Source of the DNA: Pseudomonas putida
Lineage (GTDB): Bacteria; Pseudomonadota; Gammaproteobacteria; Pseudomonadales; Pseudomonadaceae
DNA: 64,000 nt
NCBI RefSeq assembly: GCF_002906855.1
Contig: NZ_MINI01000028.1
Span: forward strand, 62,001-126,000
Direction: 5' to 3'
Positions 53,770 through 62,711 of this stretch are shown here, piece by piece. Within the stretch, counting starts at the first letter, position 1. Each line of letters opens with the position of its first letter. The position numbers were made by a program, and so were the translations under genes. The notes beneath the pieces were generated by a model. That model ran no database searches. It worked only from the letters and a program-made list of their open reading frames with translations, and was not told where the DNA came from.

Positions 53770-54858
53770 TCAGGCAATAAAGCTTTCGGGTCCAGCCTGA
53801 TGCAGTTGCCCTAATCGGCTCCGTGTCCGCATCAGGTCAGCCAGCGGCCCGCCAAGGCTTTCTTCCAGTGGCCGCTTGCCGATCACGGTCACCTGCCGAT
53901 CCTGGTCATACAGCACATCCACCAGGTTGACGAAGCGCTGCTGCGCCGCCAGCGAACACTCCGACAGATCATCCAGCCCATCGATGATCCACTCGTCGTA
54001 CTGGCCGGCCAGCACCAGGTAGTCGATGACTGCGGTGGCCTTCTCGCACAAGTCGTCAAAGGCCAGCACCACCCGCCGGCCATCGATGGCCAAGGCGCGC
54101 AGCGGGCGTTTGTTCACCTCCAGCATCACCGGTTGCTCCTCCGGCACCTTCAGCGCCTGGCGCTGCGCCGCGTCCCCCGGCCACACATAGTGCCCTTGGG
54201 TGAAGCGCTGGTGCTCGCGGTTGGCCGGCAGCCTGCGAAAATCCGTATCGCCACCGACTTCGAGCACTTCCATCGAGCTGTTGATCAGGCGGATCACCGG
54301 CAGGAAGCGCTCGTGGTACAGCGGGTTGGGCAGCAGCCCTTCAGGTGCGTAATTGGAGGTCACCAGCAGGAAGATGCCGCGGGCGAACAGGGCATTGAAC
54401 AGCCGGGTCAGCAGCATGGCATCGCCGATGTCATGCACGTGGAATTCATCGAAACACAGCACCTGGCAGTCGCCCAGCAGCTGGTCCAGAGTGGCGCCCA
54501 ATGCATCGTCCAGCAGGCGGTGCTGGTGCATACCCTGATGCAGGCGGGCAAAAAAATCGTGGAAGTGCAGGCGCCTTTTGGCCTCGACCGGCAAGGCCTG
54601 GAAGAAGCCATCGAGCAGCCAGCTCTTGCCACGGCCGACCGAGCCATGCAGATAGAGGCTGCGAGGTTGGCCTCCCTCCAGCAGCTGCGCAAGTTGCCTG
54701 GCCATGCTGTCGATGACCCGGCGTTGGCCATCGCTGAGCTGGTAGCCGCGGCTGGCGGCCTTGTCTTCGAACCAGCTGAGCAGCTCGCTCTGTTGAGGTG
54801 CGACAGTGCGCAGGCGCTGGCTGAGCTGGCGCAGCGGGGCAGGGATCCAGGCGGACAA
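53770..54858 (-). CDS. zapE: AFG1-like ATPase, cell division protein ZapE
   Basis: A 362-residue AFG1/LACE1-family P-loop ATPase with Walker A GSVGRGKS (about residue 75), Walker B CFDEFHV, an arginine-finger region (LLVTSNYAPEGLLPNPLYHERFLP) and DLCEKATAVIDY. In E. coli ZapE binds FtsZ and is needed under stress. No ATG fits well: the open frame starts at ATG 54957, but a strong ribosome site GGAGG (54,866-54,870) stands before TTG 54858 (read as MSAWIPAPLRQLSQ), which fits the family N terminus. A TTG start is therefore proposed. Confidence 0.9.
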   Translation of the reverse strand: MSAWIPAPLRQLSQRLRTVAPQQSELLSWFEDKAASRGYQLSDGQRRVIDSMARQLAQLLEGGQPRSLYLHGSVGRGKSWLLDGFFQALPVEAKRRLHFHDFFARLHQGMHQHRLLDDALGATLDQLLGDCQVLCFDEFHVHDIGDAMLLTRLFNALFARGIFLLVTSNYAPEGLLPNPLYHERFLPVIRLINSSMEVLEVGGDTDFRRLPANREHQRFTQGHYVWPGDAAQRQALKVPEEQPVMLEVNKRPLRALAIDGRRVVLAFDDLCEKATAVIDYLVLAGQYDEWIIDGLDDLSECSLAAQQRFVNLVDVLYDQDRQVTVIGKRPLEESLGGPLADLMRTRSRLGQLHQAGPESFIA

Positions 54859-54964
54859 GGCAAAGCCTCCTTGGGCAAATGCGGAGCTGCGCGCAGCTTG
54901 CCCGAGGCGAGCGATTTTGACCAATACAAAAAGTGCCAGGCATCTATCGCCTGGCACGATGTTT

Positions 54965-55207
54965 TCAGGCCTTGCGCTCCAGTTGGCGCTCGATCATGTA
55001 CTTCACGGTCAAGCGGCGTTCTTTCAGATGGCGCAGGTCTTCGTCGACAAAGTTGCCGGCCGAGATCGATTCGGCGGCCAGCACCTGGTTGTCGATGTCC
55101 ATGTACTCGTCGAGCAGGCGGTCCAGGGCCTTGTCCTGCTGGCGCCGCTGCTGAACGATTTCGCGCGGATAGTGCAGGTCCTGGTAGAGGTCGTGGGATA
55201 CGGGCAT
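54965..55207 (-). CDS. YdcH/DUF465 family small protein
   Basis: An 80-residue helical-hairpin protein: MPVSHDLYQDLHYPREIVQQ ... LLDEYMDIDNQV ... DEDLRHLKERRLTVKYMIER. The DUF465 pattern of two coiled helices and a conserved LKKxRLxLKD-like end (LKERRLTVKYMIE) is present. ATG 55207 has an AAGGAGGAC ribosome site; the longer frame is rejected. It is upstream of zapE on the same strand, 106 bases from the proposed zapE start. The function is unknown. Confidence 0.86.
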   Translation of the reverse strand: MPVSHDLYQDLHYPREIVQQRRQQDKALDRLLDEYMDIDNQVLAAESISAGNFVDEDLRHLKERRLTVKYMIERQLERKA

Positions 55208-55477
55208 GGGGTCCTCCTTGGTCAATGCAGTTCGCTTATCTGGTTGGAAGGGAGGAATGCGATTGTGTTGAAGCGAGGCGGTGGAAAAACGACGGGTGGT
55301 TGCCCTGCCGGGCCATGAAAACGGCTCGGAAGCACTAACTTGCTGTTTTAAAGCATTTTTTTTCACGTTGGGGGTTTACAGGGAAAATCTATGTGTTAAA
55401 GTGCCGCGCATTCCAAGACAACAACCCAGTTGTCACTCAGTTGGAATTGTCAGAGCAGCATCAGCTGCATCCGATAC
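55208..55477. other. Promoter region of the tRNA-Gln and of the DUF465 gene
   Basis: No gene. A T-rich run (55,356-55,364) and TGTTAAAG (55,391-55,398) are plausible promoter parts for the tRNA. Confidence 0.45.
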
Positions 55478-55552
55478 AGGGGCGTCGCCAAGCGGTAAGG
55501 CAGCAGGTTTTGATCCTGCCATGCGTTGGTTCGAATCCAGCCGCCCCTGCCA
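55478..55552 (+). tRNA. tRNA-Gln, anticodon UUG
   Basis: A 75-base cloverleaf: acceptor AGGGGCG (55,478-55,484) pairs with CGCCCCT, then G and CCA. The D arm is GCCAAGCGGTAAGGC. The anticodon stem GCAGG/CCTGC holds loop TTTTGAT with anticodon TTG. The T arm is GTTGGTTCGAATCCAGC. The CCA end is encoded. Confidence 0.95.
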
Positions 55553-55704
55553 TTTTCTCTCTTCATAAATACCTATTCCTGATTCAGTGCAGATGACAAT
55601 CGGCGCTGGGTTTTGCCGTTTCTGTCTCCTGCACCGGCCTATTCACGGCGGTTCGGCGCGCCGATAAAACCGCTCCCACAGGAGTGGAGCGGGCAAGGGT
55701 AGGT

Positions 55705-58092
55705 CTATCCGGCCACCCGCAGCAGTTCATTCAGCACCCTGGCCAGCTCATCTGCCTGCACGGGCTTCTGCATCACCAGGCTCCCTGGCACTTCCAGCCC
55801 TTCCAGCTCCGCATACCCGGTCAGGAACACCACCGGCAACTGCGGGTAGCGGTCGCGCGCCGCCAGGGCCAGTTGCCCGCCGTTGAATTCGGGCATGGCA
55901 AAGTCCGTCAGCAGCAGGTCGATGTCGTCGTCCAGCAGGGCCAGCGCCTGCTCCCCGCTGTGCGCCTGGCGCACCTGGTAGCCATACTGGCGCAGCACGT
56001 CGCCGAGCATGTCGCGTACCAGGTGATCGTCATCCACCAGCAGCACCGTGTGGTCATGGCCACTGTCATCGCTCGGCAGGGCGGCTGTCGGCGCTACAGG
56101 ATCGATGGCCATCTCCTGCTTCACCGCCGGCAGATACACCGCCACCTGGGTGCCATGGCCAGGCTCGGTATCGATGCGCACACCGCCGCCGGATTGCTTG
56201 GCAAAGCCGAACACCTGGGCCAGGCCCAAGCCGGAGCCTTTGCCGATGTCCTTGGTGGTGAAGAACGGCTCGAATACCTTGGCCAGCACCTCATCGTTCA
56301 TGCCGCAGCCGGTGTCACGGATGCTCAGCATCACGTACTCGCCGGGCTCGGGATCTTCCGGGCGTTGCGGCCGGGCCTTGATGCGGGTGTTGCGGGTCGA
56401 CAGGGTCAACTGGCCGCCTTCGGGCATGGCGTCGCGGGCGTTGATGGCCAGGTTGAGGATGATCATCTCGGTCTGGGTCGGATCGGTCAGCGCCTGCCAC
56501 AGGCCGTGGTCCAGGTCCAGGCGCACCAGGATGTTGCCGCCGAGGGTGCGGCGCAACAGTTCTTCCAGGCCGGTGAGGGTGCGGTTCAGGTTCAGTGGCA
56601 CCGGCTCCAGGCGCTGGCGGCGGGAGAAGGCGAGCAATTGCGAGGTCAGCTTGGCGCCGCGCTCACCGGCTTCGCGGATATGCGTCAGGCGGCTGCGGGC
56701 CTTCTCCAGGTTACCCTTGGCCAGGTCGCGTTCAAGGAAGCTGGCGCCGGTGAGGATGACCGTGAGCAGGTTGTTGAAATCGTGGGCGACTCCGGCGGTG
56801 AGCTGGCCGACGGCCTCCAGCCGCTGCATCTGCTGCAGCGCCGCCTCGATGCGTTCGCGCTCGGTGATCTGTTCGCGCAGGCGGGTGTTGGCCTCGGCCA
56901 GGCCCAGGGCCGTTTCGCGCTCGCTAGTGATGTCCCGTGCCACCACGTAGAGCAAGGTGTCTTCCGGCACCACCACCCAGGACAACCAGCGCAACTGACC
57001 ACCGGCATGCTGGATGCGGCCGACGAAGCGGGCGCTGGTACGGCCATGGGCGAGGGCCGCCAGCTCGGTGAGCAACGCCTCCTGATCCACTTCGGGCAGC
57101 AGGTGCAGCAGCGAGGTCTGGCTCAGGCGCTCGCGGGAGAAGCCCAGGCTGGCTTCCCAGGCCGGGTTGAGGGCCACCGGGGTCAGGTCCTTGTTGAGCA
57201 CCGCGAGCAAGTCCTGGGACAGCTCCCAGGCACGGTCCCGCTCACGGGTGCGGCGCTCGACCCGTTCGCCGAGCATTTCGTTGAGCTGCCTGAGCGCCTG
57301 GGTCGCCTGGCGCTGGGTATGGATGTCCTGCAGTACCCCGGAAAACCGCGTGCACTGGCCGTCGACGAACTGGCACTGGCCGCTGCTGAGCAGCCAGCGC
57401 GGCTCCAGGCCGTTGGGTTGGGCAATGCGGAACTCGACCCGGTACAGCCCGTCGCTGTCCGGGCGCATGGCCTGCTCGACGGCTTCGCGGACCTTGGCCT
57501 GGTCGTCGGGGTAGATGCCGGCATAGAACACCTGCAGGCTCATCTCGGTCTCGACCGGCAAGCCGAACAGGGTCTTGCAACGGTCGTCCCAGACCAACTG
57601 GCCCTGTTGCGGCCGGAAGTCCCAGGTGCCCATGCCGGCGGCATCGATGGCGATGCGCGCGCGGGCCTCGACATCGGCCAGGGCTTCTTCCGCGCGGCGC
57701 CGGCGCTGGCGCTCCTGCACTTCGGTTAGGGCGCGGCGCACGGCCTTGGGCAGCAGCGGCAGGTTTTTCTTCAACACATAATCGGTGGCGCCCAGGCGGA
57801 CCATTTCCACCGCATGTTCTTCACCGTAGATGCCCGAAAGAAAGATGAATGGCGTGTCGGGCGCCAGGCGCTGGGCAATGGCCAGCACCTCGGTGCCGGA
57901 AGAACCCGGCAGCACGCAGTCGCAAAGAATCAGGTCGAAGCTGGCCTGGTGCAGCGCGTGCTCGACGCCGACATGGTCGAACACCAGCCGTGATTGCACC
58001 TGCAACCCGCTGCGCTCCAGGCGCATCAGGGTCAGCTCGGCATCCATCGAGCTGTCTTCGACCATCAACAATTTGAGCGGTGTCGGCAACAT
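55705..58092 (-). CDS. Hybrid sensor histidine kinase (REC-PAS-PAS-HisKA-HATPase-REC)
   Basis: A 795-residue cytoplasmic kinase without membrane helices. Domains in order: N-terminal receiver (LLMVEDSSMDAELTLMRLER, LILCDCVLPG, residues 5-125), two PAS-like domains (about 150-270 and 310-420), and a kinase core with GQLTAGVAHDFNNLLTVILT (phospho-His). The ATPase boxes are LNLAINARDAMPEGG, DTGCGM and GKGSGLGLAQVFGF. A C-terminal receiver (VLLVDDDHLVRDML, LLLTDFAMPEFNG) ends the protein. ATG 58092 starts 13 bases after the response regulator stop, so it belongs to the bacteriophytochrome operon. Confidence 0.92.
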   Translation of the reverse strand: MLPTPLKLLMVEDSSMDAELTLMRLERSGLQVQSRLVFDHVGVEHALHQASFDLILCDCVLPGSSGTEVLAIAQRLAPDTPFIFLSGIYGEEHAVEMVRLGATDYVLKKNLPLLPKAVRRALTEVQERQRRRRAEEALADVEARARIAIDAAGMGTWDFRPQQGQLVWDDRCKTLFGLPVETEMSLQVFYAGIYPDDQAKVREAVEQAMRPDSDGLYRVEFRIAQPNGLEPRWLLSSGQCQFVDGQCTRFSGVLQDIHTQRQATQALRQLNEMLGERVERRTRERDRAWELSQDLLAVLNKDLTPVALNPAWEASLGFSRERLSQTSLLHLLPEVDQEALLTELAALAHGRTSARFVGRIQHAGGQLRWLSWVVVPEDTLLYVVARDITSERETALGLAEANTRLREQITERERIEAALQQMQRLEAVGQLTAGVAHDFNNLLTVILTGASFLERDLAKGNLEKARSRLTHIREAGERGAKLTSQLLAFSRRQRLEPVPLNLNRTLTGLEELLRRTLGGNILVRLDLDHGLWQALTDPTQTEMIILNLAINARDAMPEGGQLTLSTRNTRIKARPQRPEDPEPGEYVMLSIRDTGCGMNDEVLAKVFEPFFTTKDIGKGSGLGLAQVFGFAKQSGGGVRIDTEPGHGTQVAVYLPAVKQEMAIDPVAPTAALPSDDSGHDHTVLLVDDDHLVRDMLGDVLRQYGYQVRQAHSGEQALALLDDDIDLLLTDFAMPEFNGGQLALAARDRYPQLPVVFLTGYAELEGLEVPGSLVMQKPVQADELARVLNELLRVAG

Positions 58093-58105
58093 CTTCGCGG
58101 GGGCC

Positions 58106-58567
58106 TCAGTTGCTGGCGCGACGGTTAAGGCGCAGCGAGCCGGGAGGTGGCTCGTTGAGTACTGCCCAGAATACCCCCAGGTCGGAAATCGCCGCGACGA
58201 ACTCCTTGAACTCCACGGGCTTGACCACGTAGGCATTGACCCCCAGCTCATAGGCGCGCAGCAGGTCGGGCTCTTCGCGGGAAGAGGTCAGCATCACCGT
58301 CGGGATGCTGCGCAGCTCCGCAGTGGCGCGGACTTCCTTGAGCACTTCCAGGCCATCGACCTTGGGCAGTTTCAGGTCCAGCAACAGCACCGCCGGGTTG
58401 CCATCGTCGCGATTGGCGTAAGTATTGCGCCGCAGCAGGTAGTCGAGGGCTTCAGCGCCGTCGCGCAGGACGATGACCTCGTTGGCCAGCTGGCTGCGCT
58501 CCAGCGCCAGCAGCGTCAGCTCCAGGTCCCGGGGGTTATCTTCGACCAGCAGGATGGGCTTGAGCAT
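58106..58567 (-). CDS. Single-domain response regulator, Rcp1-like
   Basis: A 153-residue CheY-like receiver without output domain. Acidic pocket in ILLVEDNPRD, phospho-Asp in LLLDLKLPKVDGLEVL, Thr/Ser in MLTSS and Lys in YVVKPVEFKEF. The extended beta-4/alpha-4 segment and short C-terminal tail are those of Rcp1-type regulators that take phosphate from phytochrome kinases. It lies 15 bases after the bacteriophytochrome gene, and the hybrid kinase follows, so phosphate relay between the three is likely. Confidence 0.92.
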   Translation of the reverse strand: MLKPILLVEDNPRDLELTLLALERSQLANEVIVLRDGAEALDYLLRRNTYANRDDGNPAVLLLDLKLPKVDGLEVLKEVRATAELRSIPTVMLTSSREEPDLLRAYELGVNAYVVKPVEFKEFVAAISDLGVFWAVLNEPPPGSLRLNRRASN

Positions 58568-58582
58568 GGTGATACGGGTACC

Positions 58583-60835
58583 TCAGTTGGTTGCGGGTTG
58601 ACGGGGCAGGGTGAAGTGGAAGCTGGCGCCCTGGTCGACCTGGCCTTCGGCCCAGACTCGCCCATCATGGCGCTCGATGATCCGCCGCACGCTGGCCAGG
58701 CCGATGCCGGTGCCTTCGAAGTCTTCCATGCGGTGCAGGCGCTGGAAAACCCCGAACAGCTTGTTGGCGTAGGCCATGTCGAAGCCTACACCATTGTCAC
58801 GGATATACACTTCGGTCTCACCCCGGTGCTGGCGGGCGCGGATCGCGATGTGGGCGGGTTCACGGCCACGGGTGTATTTGATAGCGTTGGCGATCAGGTT
58901 GTGCAAGGCCATGTTGATGAACGCCGGGTCGGCGATCACCTTGGGCAGTGGCGCGATGTCCCAGACGATGTCGCGGCCTTCATAATCGGGGGCCAGTTCT
59001 TGGCGAATGCTGTCGACCAATGTGTTCAGGTCGACATCCGACAGGCGCAACGCCGAGCGGCCCATCTGCGAGAAATTGAGCAGGTTGTCGACCAGGCTGC
59101 CGGCGAAGTGCGCGGCTTCATCGATGTGCTGCAGGAAGCGCTTGCCGCGTTCGCTAAGGCCCTGGCCCTCGATTTCACCGAGCAGCTCGGTGTAGCCGGC
59201 GATATGGCGCAACGGGGCGCGCAGGTCGTGGGACACGCTGTAGGAGAAGGCTTCGAGTTCCTTGTTCGAGCGGCGCAGCTCGTTGGCCAGCTGCGCCAGC
59301 TCCTCGGCCTTGCGCAGCACGATCCCCAGCACTGCCGTGCGCAGTTCGAGCACGGCTTCGATCACCAGCGAGTCCCAGGGTTGGCAGTAGCCGCTGATCT
59401 GTTCCTGCCAGCGATCGAAGCTGTTTCGCGGGTTGAGCGCACCCTGGGCGCCGATCTGTTTGTCGGGGCGCCCGGCCCAGTCGACCGTGCGCACCTGCTC
59501 GGGGCGGAACCACAACAGGTAGTGCGAGTGAATCTGCGAGATGGCCACTGCCAGCACGCCGCCGGCATGGGCAGCCAGCTCTGGCAGCTCATCGATGTCT
59601 CGGCGCAGGTTGTCGCTGTGGAACACTGCCTCCTCGCCGCGTTGCTCCAGCCAGTGCACCAGGCCCGTGACTTGCGCCGCAGGCGGGGTCTGGCCGATCA
59701 GGTCGCAGCGCTCGGCAGAGATGACCGCCGCGCCACTGGCCCCGGCGAACGCCAGCAGCACCTCGGGCAAGTCGCGCAGGCCCTCGCTGACGCTGTCGTG
59801 GTCGGCCATCGACGAGATCATGCGCACGATGTGCTGGCGCAGGTCGAGCAACTGGCGGGTCCTGGCGTGCGACAGGCGGGTCTCGATCTGCAGCGACAGC
59901 ACGCTGGCCAGCAGTTCGCAGGCGGTGCGGGTGCGGAACTCGACCACGCGCGGCTGGGCGTGGTGGCAGGAGATCAGGCCCCAGAGCTGGCCATCGACCA
60001 CGATCGACAGCGACATCGACGCCAGGGTGCCCATGTTGCGCATGTACTGCAGGTGCACCGGTGACACGCTGCGCAGGGCGGCGAAACTCATGTCCAGGGG
60101 CTTGCCGGTGCGCGGGTTGATGGCGGGCACTAGGGGTGAAGCCTGATAGTTGGCATCTTCGATCACGCGGATGCGGTTGACGCGGTACAAGTCGCGGGCC
60201 TGGCGCGGGATGTCCGCAGCGGGAAAGCGCAGGCCGAGGTAGCTCGGGTAACCGACGTCGGCCTGCTCGGCGAGCACTTCGCCATTGCCCTCGGCGTCGA
60301 AGCGGTAGGCCTTGACCCGGCCGAAGCCGGTGATGCGCTTGACCTGCACCACGCACTGCTGAAGCAACTCTTCGAGGCTGTCGGCATTGTGCAGGCTGCT
60401 GACGAATCCCCGCACCAGCGGGTAATAGTCGCCCTGGTCGGCCAGGTCTGCAGGCTGGCGGAAGGGCTCGAACTCGGCGAACAGCACCTGGTCGTGGCGG
60501 TGCGTCAGCAGGCGCAGCGTGTCTGTGCAGGGTGCCCCTTGGCGCAAGCGTAGATCACCGATATGAAACGGGAAGGCCTCGTCGTTGGGCAGCCGTTCGA
60601 GCCTGGCGCGCAGGTCGAAGCTTTCGCTGACCACGTCGGCGAAGGTGCAGCCCACCAACTCACGTGCTGGCAGGCCCAGCCACTGCTCGACGTTCTCGCT
60701 GGCCTGGAGGATGCGCAGGTCGTGCTCATCCAGCACCAGCAGAAAGCCGTGCGGCCGGATGCCGCCGGGTATCTGGATCGGCTCCTCGGCGCAACGCTCC
60801 ACGGCGGCGGCGAGCGCGTTGTCTGCAGTCGTCAA
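58583..60835 (-). CDS. bphP: Bacteriophytochrome histidine kinase
   Basis: A red/far-red light sensor of 750 residues. The PAS-GAF-PHY photosensory module occupies about 1-510 and a HisKA-HATPase module follows. Cys15 (AAAVERCAEEPIQIPGGIRPH) is the biliverdin attachment site. The GAF domain has the DIP motif in FPAADIPRQARDLYRVN (Asp near the chromophore) and YMRNMGTLASMSLS. The PHY tongue ends in FDRWQEQISG. The kinase has SYSVSHDLRAPLRHIAGYTE with the phospho-His. No heme oxygenase gene (bphO) is adjacent, so biliverdin must come from elsewhere. First gene of the light-signalling operon. Confidence 0.94.
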   Translation of the reverse strand: MTTADNALAAAVERCAEEPIQIPGGIRPHGFLLVLDEHDLRILQASENVEQWLGLPARELVGCTFADVVSESFDLRARLERLPNDEAFPFHIGDLRLRQGAPCTDTLRLLTHRHDQVLFAEFEPFRQPADLADQGDYYPLVRGFVSSLHNADSLEELLQQCVVQVKRITGFGRVKAYRFDAEGNGEVLAEQADVGYPSYLGLRFPAADIPRQARDLYRVNRIRVIEDANYQASPLVPAINPRTGKPLDMSFAALRSVSPVHLQYMRNMGTLASMSLSIVVDGQLWGLISCHHAQPRVVEFRTRTACELLASVLSLQIETRLSHARTRQLLDLRQHIVRMISSMADHDSVSEGLRDLPEVLLAFAGASGAAVISAERCDLIGQTPPAAQVTGLVHWLEQRGEEAVFHSDNLRRDIDELPELAAHAGGVLAVAISQIHSHYLLWFRPEQVRTVDWAGRPDKQIGAQGALNPRNSFDRWQEQISGYCQPWDSLVIEAVLELRTAVLGIVLRKAEELAQLANELRRSNKELEAFSYSVSHDLRAPLRHIAGYTELLGEIEGQGLSERGKRFLQHIDEAAHFAGSLVDNLLNFSQMGRSALRLSDVDLNTLVDSIRQELAPDYEGRDIVWDIAPLPKVIADPAFINMALHNLIANAIKYTRGREPAHIAIRARQHRGETEVYIRDNGVGFDMAYANKLFGVFQRLHRMEDFEGTGIGLASVRRIIERHDGRVWAEGQVDQGASFHFTLPRQPATN

Positions 60836-61048
60836 TGGAAAGGCTCCTGTGATGTTCGTCCATGCGTGCCGCGTTAGCGGCCCATGGCCATTGGAGGCAT
60901 AGGATGCCCAAGGGTTCGACTTGGCGGGGAAATTTCTGCCCGTTTCGCTAGGGCTTTGTCGTTAACACAAAAGAATGGCACCCCGCCATCACGATTCGGC
61001 CACCTGCTGCTACGCTCAAAAGTACGGTAGAAGAACAAGGATCACCCA

Positions 61049-61576
61049 GTGACGGAACGCTTTCTGGCCGTGCTGTTGGGCCTGTTTTTGAGCGGCATTG
61101 CCGGGGCGGCGGACTTCCTCGTGGAAGTGCGGGTCCTGGTAGAGCGTGGCTGCATGCTGACCCACCAACAGCGTGATGCGGATGCACAGGCCCTGGGCGT
61201 GATCGACCTGGGCACTGCCGCACGCCTGGATGGGCCCGGCGGGCCATTGAGTGGTGTGCTGATCAACCAGCGCCCACCGCGCCTCGAGTGTAACCCCGAC
61301 ACGCCTTACCAGGTGCGGGTCGACGGCGGCCAGCACGGCGGCGTCGGCGAACTGCGGTTTCTTGGCAGCGACGATGGCAAGGCCAGGCCGATCCCGTATC
61401 GGCTGTACCGCGATGCTGCCTGGCGCGAGCCGGTTGTCGTCGGTGTGGCCCATGCCGCACGGGTACCGGACAGCGGTTCGGTTGTGCTGCCCCTTTACGC
61501 CCGGATCGACAAACTGGCCTGGGTGCCACGCGCGGGGCAGTACGCCGACCTGCTCAAAATCACGGTCACCTGGTAG
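61049..61576 (+). CDS. Spore-coat-U-domain (Csu-type) pilus subunit 1
   Basis: A 175-residue exported subunit with signal peptide (1-20, SGIAGAA), a SCPU domain with the cysteine pair GCML ... LECNPD, and the C-terminal QYADLLKITVTW strand. Such subunits assemble archaic chaperone-usher pili for surface attachment. The start is GTG 61049 (read as MTERFLAVLLGLFL). It is the most divergent of the four subunits and is followed by three others and a chaperone, the order of csu operons. The letters of the csu set are not assigned here. Confidence 0.85.
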   Translation: MTERFLAVLLGLFLSGIAGAADFLVEVRVLVERGCMLTHQQRDADAQALGVIDLGTAARLDGPGGPLSGVLINQRPPRLECNPDTPYQVRVDGGQHGGVGELRFLGSDDGKARPIPYRLYRDAAWREPVVVGVAHAARVPDSGSVVLPLYARIDKLAWVPRAGQYADLLKITVTW

Positions 61577-61606
61577 CGAGGCCGCCATGCACAAGGACGT
61601 CACGCC

Positions 61607-62143
61607 ATGAACCGCACATCGATCCTGTTGCTCAGCCTTGGCCCGCTGCTGCTGCCCAGCGGCGCAGTGCATGGCACCACCACCGGTTTCATCCAGGCGC
61701 GCCTGGTGATAAGCGCCGCCTGCCAGATCAACAGCGGCGACCAGCCGCCTGCCACCCTCGGCAACCCTGGCCTGATGGATTTCGGCCAGCGTGGCCCGAA
61801 CTGGGACACGCCGCTGCGCAGCCGGGTCGACGAGGCGAGTGGCGAGGGTAGTTTGCAGATCAGCTGCACGCCCGAGGTCAGGGCGTTCAATGTGCGCATC
61901 AATGGCGGCCTGAATGGCGACGATGGCGTGCGCCGGCTCAGCAACGGCCGTGAAATGATCCCCTACCAACTGGCGGTCGACCCAGGTGGCAATAACCGCT
62001 ACGGCATCGGCCAGGCCCGAGCCTTCACCATCAGCAGTTCCGAGCAGGTTCCTATTCCCATCTACGGTGTGGTGGTGGCGCAACCGCGTGCGCTGCCGGC
62101 CGGGCTGTACCGTGACACCCTGAGAGTGACTTTGGACTGGTAA
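61607..62143 (+). CDS. Spore-coat-U-domain (Csu-type) pilus subunit 2
   Basis: 178 residues. The signal peptide ends about residue 24 (GAVHGTTTG). The SCPU domain has SAACQINSGDQPPATLGNPG with the first cysteine, LQISCTPEVRAFNVRINGG, and the end AGLYRDTLRVTLDW, where the last strand would donate to the next subunit or the chaperone. It is 30 bases after the preceding gene and in the same operon. Confidence 0.87.
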   Translation: MNRTSILLLSLGPLLLPSGAVHGTTTGFIQARLVISAACQINSGDQPPATLGNPGLMDFGQRGPNWDTPLRSRVDEASGEGSLQISCTPEVRAFNVRINGGLNGDDGVRRLSNGREMIPYQLAVDPGGNNRYGIGQARAFTISSSEQVPIPIYGVVVAQPRALPAGLYRDTLRVTLDW

Positions 62144-62162
62144 ACGACGCAAGGAGACTCCG

Positions 62163-62696
62163 ATGCGAACGACTTTCACCCGTTGCATGCTCGCCGGCCT
62201 CGGCCTGGCCATGGCAGCTCACACCCAGGCCGCCACGGTGACCGGGACCATCACCTCGACCTTGACCCTGACCTCGGCATGCCAGGTCAATGGCGCTGGC
62301 GGCACCTCAGGGTTGAACTTCGGTGCCCTGAACTTCGGCACCCAGGAAGCCCTGTTCACCACGGCCAACGCCCAGGTGCTGGGTGGCGGCGGTGGCGCCA
62401 TGAGCATCCTCTGCTCGGCCGGCACGGTACCGGCGATCCGCGTGCGTGCTGGGTCCCATGACGGCCAGTCGACTGGCGGTACGCGTGCGCTGGCCGACGG
62501 CGCCGGCAATTTCGTGCCCTACGACTTCTACACCGATGCCGGGCGCACTACGTTGCTGGCCATCGACGGCACCATCACCTTGCCGACCAGCACCGGCGTG
62601 GCGCAGACCGTCAACCTGTATGGCCAGGCGCGCGGCAAGGCCGGCCTGCCGGCAGGGACGTACACCGACACGGTGGCGGTCGAGCTGTCGTTCTGA
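62163..62696 (+). CDS. Spore-coat-U-domain (Csu-type) pilus subunit 3
   Basis: 177 residues. The signal peptide (1-21, AHTQAATV) is followed by a mature SCPU domain with TLTSACQVNG, MSILCSAGTVPAIRVRAGSH and the C-terminal AGTYTDTVAVELSF. It is close in sequence to the main CsuA/B-type subunit. An AAGGAGACTCCG ribosome site precedes it and the gap to the previous gene is 19 bases. Confidence 0.88.
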   Translation: MRTTFTRCMLAGLGLAMAAHTQAATVTGTITSTLTLTSACQVNGAGGTSGLNFGALNFGTQEALFTTANAQVLGGGGGAMSILCSAGTVPAIRVRAGSHDGQSTGGTRALADGAGNFVPYDFYTDAGRTTLLAIDGTITLPTSTGVAQTVNLYGQARGKAGLPAGTYTDTVAVELSF

Positions 62697-62711
62697 GCCC
62701 GGTTCGCCGCC

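Noticed and set aside
55478..55552. Attachment site of an island at the tRNA-Gln
   Set aside because: No integrase next to it and no direct repeat of the tRNA 3' end in the window.
57830..60064. 744-residue plus-strand frame
   Set aside because: Shadow of the hybrid kinase, response regulator and bacteriophytochrome genes on the other strand.
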